Of a stretch of 64,000 nt of DNA, positions 33,901-45,900 are shown one piece after another. The notes beneath the pieces are model-generated. The model was not told the origin of the DNA. It did no database searches and saw only the letters and a program-made list of their open reading frames with translations. The first letter of the stretch is position 1, and every line of letters begins with the position of its first letter. Origin of the DNA: Galaxea fascicularis (lineage: Eukaryota > Cnidaria > Anthozoa > Scleractinia > Euphylliidae); contig OX419335.1 in assembly GCA_948470475.1 (NCBI GenBank), positions 36,390,297 to 36,454,296 of the forward strand, read 5' to 3'. The position numbers were made by a program, and so were the translations under genes.

Positions 33901-36900
33901 TGTAATGAAGCTATGTATTTGCGTTATGTTAAATTGTAAGACTGCAGTTATCAGTAAAATTGTAATGTGCATTTATGGTCATGATGTATAAAACAACCAT
34001 AAAAGTGTTTAGAATTAACAAAGTTTATTCACACAACAATAGGAGGAAATAACCCAGCATCCTCAAAGTAAGTCTCCGTTTACTGATCCTGAAGCTCAGG
34101 AGTTGAGTCAACAGCATGAGCAAGTACCAACACCTTTCAAAATGGAGTCGACATTTAATGATTTGAGTGCATCTAAACAACTTCCAGAAGTGACATCAGA
34201 GGTGGTTCCTGAATTGGGAAGTCTAGCAGTTTTCTATCAATCAGACCCTGTTGTTGAGGAAAATCAGCCCCCTCTCTATGAAGAGGGAGTTGTGTCAGGC
34301 CATACTCAACCATCCTTTCAAGACCAGCAAGTAACTGGTGATGGAAACTTAACAGAACAACAACCACTTCCTGCACCTGTAGAGACATCTGTGAAAGATG
34401 ATTTCCCTGTTGAACCAGACAGTCCCCGGGATGCTCTGCAGACTGCATTTTTACAGAAGCAACTGGCTGGTAAGGCACCTGCGGCATCACCCCGCACATC
34501 TCTGTGGATGAATACTGATGCAGTGCTTCCTACTTCCTGTGTTTTGGCTCCGGCTGCAATTGTACCCCCTATTGCCACACCTGAGGTGCATAACAGTGAT
34601 CAACAACCACCAACATACAAGCAGGTATGAGGTTATTGGTAGTTAATTAACTACATGGTAGAGACTTTTTTAAATGAAAGCATTTAATCTTTAGGGATTA
34701 ATTTCGTGGTTTTTCACTAAAATGACTCCTGTCCTGGAAATGTTTAAAAGTTTGTTGCTCTTGCAAGACAAGGAGTATGATGCCTTGATAAAATGAGCCT
34801 TTGCTGTATATGAATGAATTAAAATTTGCCACTCAGAGATTCTTGCTGTTTTCTTTGTGTTGCCCTTATGTCTGGCAGATTATCTAGGAAAGTTCCTTTG
34901 AGTAATGTAGCTCTGTTAGAATTTTTCCTCTGGATTTTTCTTGTGTATGTAGTTTTAATTAAAAAAAAGACTCCAAAAATTCAAGATATATACTTTCCCC
35001 TCAACCCTCCAATTAAAAGTTTTGGTAGGGACTCTTACAGAGCTGTCTGCAAGTTTTGCCATAGTCTAAGACATGTAAAGTAAGAGTCAGTCAATATGCT
35101 GTTATTATTATCAAAGTAGCTTGGGATAATCTTCTCAAAGTGAACACACTTATATTAAGGATAACAGAACGTGTTTTCTCAATATTCTAAGGAGGCTCTT
35201 ACATTCTTGTTTACAGTGTACATGCTGAGGAGTGCATTGCTAGTTTTTGTTCCTTTTAGAGTTAATGTATTTGCACACTTTTTTACCAATTCAATTACTT
35301 CAGATTTTTCCATAAGCAAGATTCATTGCTGAGGCACTAATAGTTTTTACTGCAATCTTCTTTCTCTCCTCAGCAAAAAGGACAACCTTTGCCATCAATG
35401 CCGGCTCTTGTGCCAGTTGCTTGCTTGACTTTGCCTTCCCAAGCCACAAGTAAGCAAATGGCGGCTCCTAACACATCAGTCCATTCATGCACCATGAAAG
35501 AAACAGCTTAAGTGCACCTTTGTTTGGTGAAAGTAATTTGATCCACTTCTTCAACATTAGGGAGCTTAAGCAACGAGGATGGCAATGGCAACGAGAATGC
35601 CACCAAACAATAGGATTAATGAGCAAAAACAATCGTTCTGCACATGCATTTACATTTTGCAAAACAACAACAAGAAATGACCGAATTTTCGGTTTTTTAG
35701 AGAACCTGAACACGTGATGTCAAATTTGTTTTTCTTTTTCCTTACTTTCGTGCTGTTCATTGCAATTTAGTCCCTGGATAGTTCGCCAGCATTTTCCAAG
35801 TGAAACAAATTGGAATAACTGCCAAAAACTACAGAAACAAGAAGTTACATTTTGAAATGGCATTTTCATCGTTGTCGCCATTGTTGATGCCTAAGTACCC
35901 TATTGACTTAACCTACACTGAGGAGATGGATTTTGTTACTTTCACCAGCGCAGGCAATTAGTTCTGAGGCTGTTGCATAAATAGCATTTTTTAATGTGCC
36001 ATGTTTGCTGTGTAGATCATGTTAATGCTAGTCGTACTGTGTGAAAAGGCTACCTCAAAATTAGTATTTAGAAAGTTATGCAGTTGTTTTTCCCTTAAAC
36101 ACTGAGACCATGAATTATTCTTTGTTGCCAGCAACCTTGACAGCTCAAGAAGAACCAGTCAACATGGTGCCCAACTTTTCCAACAGTGGTCAACCACAAT
36201 TCGTACTTGCAGAGCAATTTGACGCAGGCACAAACCAGAGCAATTTGAATACCCATCCACCCACGTCTACTGAGTTACCAGTTTACAATTCTACCAGACA
36301 GCAAAACACTGCACCAGAGATGCCAAACAACAATCCTCAAGCTGCTTCAGAAGTGTCAGTATTACCAGTGGGGACAGCCCCAGTTCAGGAACTAAAAACT
36401 GAATCATCTCCAAATTCATTGGCATTCAACAGTCAAACAGCTGAAGCCAAACCAGATATTTTGCCCGACTATTCCACCAGTGCAAATCCACCATTTCCCT
36501 ATCAACCCCCTTCAATTTCAGAGCAATTTAACGCAGGCATAAACCAGAGCAACGTGAATCCACATCCACCCACTTCAAGTGTGTCAGTGCCCGGTCGCAA
36601 TTTTACCAGACAGCAAAACAGTGTGCCAGAGGTACCAAACAACAATCCTCAAGCTGCTTCAGAAGTGTCAGTACCACAACCAGTGACAGCCCCTGTTGAG
36701 GAACAAAGAACTGAATCATCTCAAACTTCATTAGCATCCTTACTGCAGGGTGGTAAAAGTCGGCCTAAAAAGAAAATCTCTCAACCATCAGCAAGTACGT
36801 CAAGTTTAAATACAGATCCAGGGTTGCTACAGAATCCATCTGGTGCATATAACCCATCAAATCCATCAAGTCTGCCTTCAGTTCCTTTTTCTTCTGCAGA

Positions 36901-39900
36901 TCAACCTCATCTTGCTCCAGGACAATCTTCTCAGGATTTATCTCAGTCACTAGACAATCAATCAATAAATTCTGCTGGGAGAACTGAGGAGTTAGAGCAT
37001 TCTAGAGAGAGAGACTACAATGATTCACGTGGCCATCCAAGGAGTCCTGAAGACTCTTATGTTCTAAATCGTAGAGACCCTTATTACCATGAGGATCAAA
37101 GAGATCAGTATGGTAACCGCAGTAGACAAGATCCTTATCAAGAACAAGAAAGGGATTATGATAGACCATACTATGACAGGAGAGATTCCGAGAGGAGAGG
37201 ATATGACCGGAGAAGAGATATTGATCGGAGAGAAAGTGACTATGGCAGGCGATCTTATGATAGGGAATATGATAGGCGTGGTTATGATGGAAGAGACCAT
37301 ACACGTAGGGATAGTTATGATAATCGAGATTCTTACTATGCACATGGATATTCATCAAGACAAGGAAGGAGAGGTTATGATGAACACCGGAATTCTAGGG
37401 AAGACTTGTACAGAGGCTCATATCACAGTGGAAGGAGTACTCCATCTTCTGATAGGAACAGCCCTGCTTCTTATGATTATTCAGCATATGCATCACACCA
37501 GTATGGCTATCCTTCATACACAGATCATCAATCTATGGACCTCTATCAATATCAATATCTTATGTATCTTTACCAGTTCCATCCTCAGCTTTATGAACAG
37601 TACTGTGCCCAGCTTGGTTATTACAACATGGGTTACACTCCAGAGCAGCTGGCACAGTATTATGGAGGAATGTACAACTCTGCAGGATATACAGGCACAG
37701 AGCCAACAAAACCAGGTTTGATTGGAATTCAGTTTGGCAGTTAGAAGTTTAATTTCAGATTTAGATTTTAATATACAGAAAAAATACATAATCAGCGTCT
37801 AGTTTCTCTGAGACAGTCTAACAGCATAAAAAAATAGTTGTAGTTGCATCTAGTTTTTGTGGCCCATTTTCTATCAGTACCAGTGTTTTATAAAGTGATG
37901 ATATTACAAAGAGAAATTCGGTGCTGATCACTCATAGGGTTTTAAGGGCTACAGAATACCTTGTCATGTAGTTGATAGACTGGGCACTTCTCTGGTAAGT
38001 ATTACCTCTGGCATACAGTCATGTTTGTCTGCTTAAAGTGTAGAATTATAGCTTTAAAAGTTTCCTTAAGGTTTCATTAAACTCAAGGTATTACTGACAG
38101 AAGTTAGTCTGTTAGGATCTTACCAGAGAAACAGAATGCCAGCAAGCATTTGCTGCCCAAACTCCTGTGCATTTTTTTCATGCACTCATTTTTAGACTCA
38201 TGCAATGTTATGCCCATTTTATCTTCATTAGAAGAAACAGCAAAGTCTGAACCTGAGCGATTCACTCCACTGTTGTACCGAGTGCAGCATCCTCTGGTGA
38301 AGTTTAGTGGAGGAAAATTATTATCCCTCATCGGTGGAGAAGATGATGAGACACCAAAGTGCACCATTGCTTCAGTGCAGGTAAGACAAGTGTGGATAGA
38401 GAACTTGTAATCTTTGCTAATTTAATTATCAATTATCATCTCGGAAATTTTGTATCCCATACGCGAGGGTCTTATGCAACAATTTTAGTGTAAAATTTGC
38501 TATGCCAATCTCAGAAAAAAATTTCTTGCCATGCCAGTCATCATAAAGTCAGCAGTATTACTCAAGACGTGTTCGTGGGCTCCCTTTGTCTTATGTTTAT
38601 TTCAAAATGTTTTGGATTTATGCCACGCCAGAATACACCAGAAGTCTGTGTAAATTGCCTTGTGCCATGCCAAAGTTCTTTGGCATTTTTACATTTTTTC
38701 CAGTAAAGATTTGAGGCTTTTGTCTTCTTTTTCATGCAGATGGTTTTTAGCACTGAAGAAATTGAGGTCATCAAGTTGTTTCCTGGTCCTCTTTCGAGGT
38801 GTGTTGTATGCCTTCTGTTTTTGTTACAGTAACTAAAAAGAAACTGATCCCAAGTTCTACAACAACTTTGCTTTCTATCTAAACTTTTTACATTGCTGTA
38901 AGAGTACAACAAATTACACTATTAGATGTAAAAGCAAGAATTGTCCTTGGCTTATCATTGAAAAAAAGAATTATAGATTTCCCAAAATTATTTTTATCTT
39001 GAGGGATTTAGGAATGATGGCACAATATAACGGAACTGTTTATGTTTGTCTGCATATACAGTGGAACCACATCGGTTCAAGATATGCCTTATAACAAGGT
39101 TGCAATTGATTGAAATATTAATACTACTGCTTTGCTTGTCATCAAAAAGGCAGTGGATCCCAAGGGGAAAGTAATGGTGGAAGACTCATGATTAAATTTA
39201 ATTATGAAGAAACATTTGAATTGTCCTCAGAGAAAATTGTCTTGTCACTTTAGTCATGTCAAGTTGTCATGCATAATCTCAAGTATTCTCTTTCATATGG
39301 TAAATTTATAAAGGGATTGTCAGATCAGCACTCCAAAGGTGTTTGTTGTTTGCATTTATGAGGTAGTCAAACAAAGGATGGCATTTCGAGGTAGCATTTT
39401 TGCCAGGCTTCTGTTCTGGCCTTTAATGAGGTATTTAAAAGAGGAAAAGGCTACACTGATTGACTAGTCATTTGATAAATTTCTGTAGAGTATAATTTTA
39501 GTTTCTGCTTGTTATTGCCTGGTAATTGAGTGGTTACAGAAAACATTTATACCTTCCCCAATTTAGCTCCATACTTTTCTCTAAAAACTTTTGCTTTTGC
39601 CACCCCCCTCCCCCTTGGAATTTCTATTGACCTTCCCTAGGGGTGGTATGGATAGTTTCTGGAACTGCATATTTAATTGTTTTTGGTGTTACTATTACAA
39701 CAGTAGGTACTCAAGTAGGACAGAGGTGATGGCGTACTGTGAAAAACAAAGTGCAGGAGCTGGTTTATCTGGTGATGGTGGAGTAAAATCTCTGGTTTGG
39801 AAGATCTTGGCAAACCTGGTCAAACACAATGGGGTAGGTTCCATGTTGTTTAGTTGCATCGAGCAAATTCAACTAAGTTTTCAAATGTGCCTTACAAAGA

Positions 39901-42900
39901 AAACTTTCCTAAATCTTTTGCTAAATCTTGGCTTTGAAAAGAATTTTTAAATTCTCAAATCAAATGTTGGTTTTTGGAGAGAGGGGAAAACCGGAGTACC
40001 TGGAGGAAAACATCTTGGAGCAGAGTAGAGAAAGAAGACCAAACACAGCCCACATAACATGAGGCTGAGTCTGGTAATCAAACCTGGGACACACTGGTGG
40101 AAGGCGAGTGCTCTCACCACTGAGCCAACCCTGCTCCAGCTTTGGCCATTAGTGTTTTATTTCTGCACTTCTTTAACCTGTTAGGTCAGCATGGGATAAT
40201 ACAACGTTTGAATTAAACTTTTAGGCATTTGTGACTGCTGAGCTGGCAGAAATCATAATGGAAAACTGGCGTAATTGTAACAGTTCTGCAGAGCATGAGT
40301 TCATATCACCCGAGGGGTACCCTCCTGCAGAGATTGACAGCCATAAACATATTCAGGTTTACAGGGAGATGCTTTTGGCAGGAGCTACTAAGGTAAAACT
40401 TAGTTTGGTAGTCTGTCATGTATGTATTTCCCAGACATTTTTTTGGCACTTTTTTTGAAACACCGTCAGTGCCGGTAAATCAATTTTGGCAATTTAAGAT
40501 TATTTACCCAAAAGCCTGCCCTACCAGACCCCAAATCAAGCACCCATCACACTAAACAATAAGTTCAGTGGAAAAACAATCCCCAATAGGGAGAGGAGGG
40601 AGGGGAAATACTTGAAAACCTGTGAGCACCAACACACCGAACACTGAGCTAAACAAAACCACGAGGACATGCGAAGGCACACGCATAATGTGCAAAAGAA
40701 CCGCTGACCGCTCAAACTGCCAGAAGACACCACGGAGAAGCCCAACATGCAAATAACACCAAACACGCTAAAAAAAATGCTGCAGGCAACACCCCAAAAA
40801 ATACTAATAACACACTAATGCACGCTAACCTCCACACAACACCACGCCACACCACAAGAAACAGAGCAACTTGCTCCTAGTCGTTAACTAAGTTAAATTG
40901 CATTTAATCCTATAAAACAGGAACATTTACTGTATCCTTAGGAAGTAGATAGCTTTCTTCTCTCTGCTTTTAATCAGAGAAAGTGTAGCCCTATTATAAA
41001 TTTAAGAATTAATTTGTGTATGCCATGTGTTTGTTGTTTTGTCATTTTAACAGCTGGTAAATGGTGTTTTCCAAAATTTTTGGGTAACATTTTTGTATAT
41101 AGTTCTTAGAGTTTGAGTTCTTTCGCAAGGCTGAGACTCCTGAACATTACCATTTCATTTCCTTAGCTTATTCTACCATAGGCTACAGTAAACACCATCA
41201 GACAACCTGCCTTGGACAGCCTAAAGATAAATTTGGTCCAAAAAGGCAACTGTCAAAAAGGCGAAATACTTCATTGTTTATACTTCAAATCCCAGCTCTA
41301 GAAATGTCCAAGCAGCCACTTGCTGCTAATGTGAGAGAATTTTACCTTTTCAGTATTGGATTTGGCAAAGTAAATGGTTTGTGTCTCAATGCTTTATAGG
41401 ATGCATTAGAATATTGTATGCGAACTGGTTTATGGGGTCATGCCATGCTGTTGGCCTCAAAGATGGACAAGAAAGTCCACAACGATGTGTCAAACAGGTA
41501 AATTGTGTTACTGTGATGATGGGCTTGTGTCTTACATTTGTAGGTTTCTTAGGATACTAAAAGTTTAGATATTGAATAAATAGTTGTGATCTGATTTGAA
41601 AAACGTACTCCACATCTATTGACAGATGTTCATTTTATTCTTATGGGAACTGTGAGAAAGTATTTATAGTTCATTTAAGTGGAGATAGTGCTGTATCTCC
41701 TATCATTTAAAAATTAGTGATATTGTTAATGCTTGGTTTTAGGTTTATGAAGACCATGACTGACTTTGATCCTATTCGCACTGTTTATGATCACCTCTCA
41801 GGAAGACAGCCTGTAGCATTACTGGTGAGCCTGCTGTTAGAGATGGTGTTTCATCAGCCATCCAAACACCTTGAATTCCGTCAAAAATACTCCGCTGCAT
41901 GTCGGATTTTCAACTCTCGTCTCGTTGTTTAGATATCCCAATGAAACACTGTCTTTGATGTTTGATATATTACTTTAGTCTCAGGGTTATTATTAGAAGC
42001 CGGAACCCGGGTACAAGCACCCGTATTCTCTGAACACAGTAGCTGCCTTCATTGTTTAAGGGTTAAGAAGGGCAGGGCACTCAACAGAGCCTTGAACAGC
42101 CATTGCTGTGCTATTTTCAGCTGCAACATAGAAGTACATGACCAAAGCCTTCTACTGAACGAGGTGCTTTTACAGCTGTAATACTTACTAGTGAGACCCG
42201 TGACTGGTGTCACAGGTTACGGGTTCAACTGAGGACCCTGAAAAGGGCAAACCCAAGAAATCTCAAGGGTACCAGCCTACTAAGAATATCCTGTACTGTC
42301 CTATTTTTTCAATTAATGAAATCCCTGTATTCTTGATTTTCAAACTGTTTTTCTCACATTTTCTTTTCATTAGACCACTGACGATTGGCAACGCAACCTT
42401 GCTGCAATGGTTGCTAATCCACCACGACAACATACGCAATGCACCAAGAAGAACATGGTGTGTTTGGGAGACACCCTAAGTAGGTTTTACATCATGAGAC
42501 TTCTGAAATGATTTTAAATTATGCTAGTCAATTGGTTAACGAAATTAATGCCTCAATCAATTGTTTCAGTGTCTAACGAACAAGTTTGGGAAGCACATCT
42601 TTGTTATCTGCTGGCGGGTGAGCATTTTGGATATCCATCAGAGGAGAAAACCAAGATGAGCATGATAGGAATAGATCACAGGTAATTGGAAACAATAATC
42701 CCTTAATTACTAACAGGAACAACCATGACTGATTCTATCTGACTAGAAGGGTGTGCCAAATTTTTATGAATCATTTAATATATATATGTTTTTTAATATA
42801 ATTGGACAACAACTTTATTTTCCCTTACAAACACAAAGACCATAATGGCCTATAAAGCTGTACAATACACTATTTACAGTATTAAAAGTCAGTCAAAACA

Positions 42901-45900
42901 AACAAACAAAAAATACCGGTAGATTGACAGAACATCAAGAGGTTTGTATTTTTAGACAGCCAAAATATCACATTAAAAACAACGTCCACTTCAGTGAGTA
43001 TATTTTTAAGGGCCTTCTGTGTATTAAATGATTCAACAAACCTCTTGACGAATCATTTAATATTGTAAAAGGCCCTTGAAAACACTCACTGAAGTGGAAG
43101 TTGTTTTTAATGTGATATTTGTGCTGTGTATAAAAAAAACGTTTTGCCCATGTGTTAGCATTAATTTGGTGAGGTTGTTATAAAGAGTTGATAACTGCGA
43201 TACCATTTAATTATGATGGTAAATTTGCCCATGCCATAATACTAAGTTCTTTTTATCCAGAACTACAGTGATTTCTGGTCGTCACCTTCCCCTCGAAAAC
43301 TTGCAGATGATGGAGGTATGTTTTCAGCTACTTATCTACAGTGTACAACACTCACTTACACTAGAGAAAATGTAAAAAATAAATGCTGGAGATCACAGAG
43401 TTTAAAGTAGCTGCCTTGCATACAACAATTTTACGAAACAATATTATTCAAATGAGTTCATGCCTCTTTCAGGAAAAGCCGAGAAATTAAACCTACTGCT
43501 AGTTTGTCTTTTCAGTTTTAACCTGGTATTAGTGGTTTCAAGAACTACACCTCCATTCTTTGCACCATAAGTGAAATAGGCTGGTTAGCAGGAAAGGTTA
43601 AAAAGAGTCTGAATACCACAATGTTACAAGATTCTACCTCCTTATGTGCTGAAAAAAATAATCATTGTTTTGTACTGAAGAGCATTGCAATTTTTGCCCC
43701 AGGTCTTGGAATATGCTGTCAGTCTAAGTAATGAAGAACACCATATCCCTGTGTTACAGGTTTGTGAAGGACTTTTTTTTAGAGTGATTTTCATTTGACC
43801 CAAGTTGAGAAAAGGCTTCCACTTGCAAGGGCTGCAGCATGTGTCATTCCCCACTAGATTGGAAGATCTGTTCTGACAGTTAAGTACCATCACAGAGCAC
43901 AGAGATTGTTCTTGTACTATTGCATTCCTTAAAGCAGAGTGACGTCAAAGTAAAATTTAGATTGATTTGTAGAAAATTCTTGCATACCAGATCAAATGAC
44001 CCCTGCAACCCAAATGTTGTGTCATGACATTATACATGGACCAAATACCCCTGGGACAAAATCTGGACAAACATGTAGTATTGACATGGACAGGGTAATA
44101 GACCTTTTTACCGATATGGTGGCCATCTTGAATTCTGATGAAATTATGGGATACCCAGGGGCAGATGAGAAATAATTATAAAGAATACTGTGATGTGATA
44201 ACTTTTAACAATAATTTTTCGCTAACCATAGGAACAACTGCCAAATACGGTGACAGTAACATTTTATGGAGTATGAGAGACAAGCAGTAAAAATTTATCC
44301 TGAAAGCTGTGTATACGATAAATTTGTCAGCGATTGCCACCTTAGCAGCCCATAATTTCTCAGCCAAAACAATAGAATTCAAGATGGCCACCATATTGCT
44401 AAAAAGGTCTATTGCTGTTTGTCTTTTGATAGCCCAATTTCTTAACCACCTTTTGTACATATATTATAAGAGCTTAGGATCCAGTGAAGGTTGAAGTTTG
44501 ACTTAACGGAACTAATGGCAAATGTGTTAACGTGTTCTTCTTTCAACAGTCATATAAGTTCATGCATTTAAACAAGTTATCAGAAGCAGGCTTCACTGAA
44601 GAGGTGAGTCGCAGAACTTACATTGAATCACTGTACCTAGCATCTGTCACAGTACAAATAAATAAATTGTTAGCAATAATAATTGAATACTTTTCTAGGC
44701 ACTTTTAGAGTGATCTTCAATTGGGTGTCGTAAAACCAAAAGCAAAGCAATGATTATTACTCAGACCAATCACAAGAGATGAAGACATCTCAGCAAACCA
44801 ATCAGAATATGAAGTAATTCTATGCAGCTGGCACCAAGCACAGAAAAATGCACGCATGCAACTTGCAACTGGTTTTGGTTTTGCTTCTCATTGGCTGATA
44901 AAATGTGTGGTTCCAGAAAATATCCATACCCCCCCCACGGAAGATCATTGGAAATTCCGAGGGAGATGGGGGGTTGAAGGGCAGTAATTTCCGAGGGGTA
45001 GGAGATTTCGTGGGGAACTACTTTTCCAAAGGGTCACGAACCATGTACAAAACATTGAAAGCAACATACGATCGATCTGAAGCACAAAAACACACATACG
45101 TTGTTTTGAAACAAAAGTCAGTACTCCTGGCCATTGAGATAAAGTTCACATTATTAGCTTCAATGTTTCTTTTTCTCTTTGAGTTAGCTAGGGCTACAAT
45201 TTCCCGAAGCTACTTTCTTCAAAACATTTAAAATGGCGGTCTCAACTGGAGTCTCATCCCCAGATTTCCAGCTTTGTCTCGTTTTCGTTCGACCTTTAGA
45301 AGGCCTGGCTACCTGGCTGGTACATCGTGACAACGTTCACGAAACTTACTGTGTTAACGCGTGTGTCAGTGAAGTTTTTGGTCCTAAATAAGAATCAACC
45401 CGAAGAAACTGACAAAATGTATAGACAAAGGAACCTTGTAAGTTTCTGTTTTATTTACTATCGTTTGCGAAGTTGTTTAAGCGAGTGAAACGTTCTCATT
45501 GGAGTTTGCACAAAAACGTGAAACAGCCGACGTGCTACCCAAACAAAGCATTATATTTTTGTTAAAGTTAACCTTAATGTTTACACTGTTGTAATAAAAT
45601 TCTATCGTATTTACGTAACTTAGGTGGTATTCACTTTCTTTTTTATAAGTACAAAACTTCTGGAAATTCCGGAGGGGAGGGGGGGTCATCAAAGACCCCT
45701 CTGGAACGGAAAATCCTGGGGGGAGGGGGGTGCAAATTAAAAAGTCTTCCGTGGGGGGGGTATGGATATTTTCTGGAACCACACAATGGTGCGAGTTTTG
45801 TCAGCCAATCACAGAGCAAAGCAAATATGAATTACTTTTGACAGTTTGATTGAAAACTGATTTAACTATTTCACTAACATTGTAATCTGTCCATGGATTT

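Noticed and set aside
37002..37721. Long alternative frames on both strands across SEC16 exon 10
   Set aside because: They arise from the low-complexity Arg/Tyr codons; the phase-consistent SEC16 frame explains the region.
37716..37744. Read-through of SEC16 exon 10 into a stop (GLIGIQFGS)
   Set aside because: The donor at 37716 joins in phase to exon 11, where the conserved central domain begins, so the stop is intronic.
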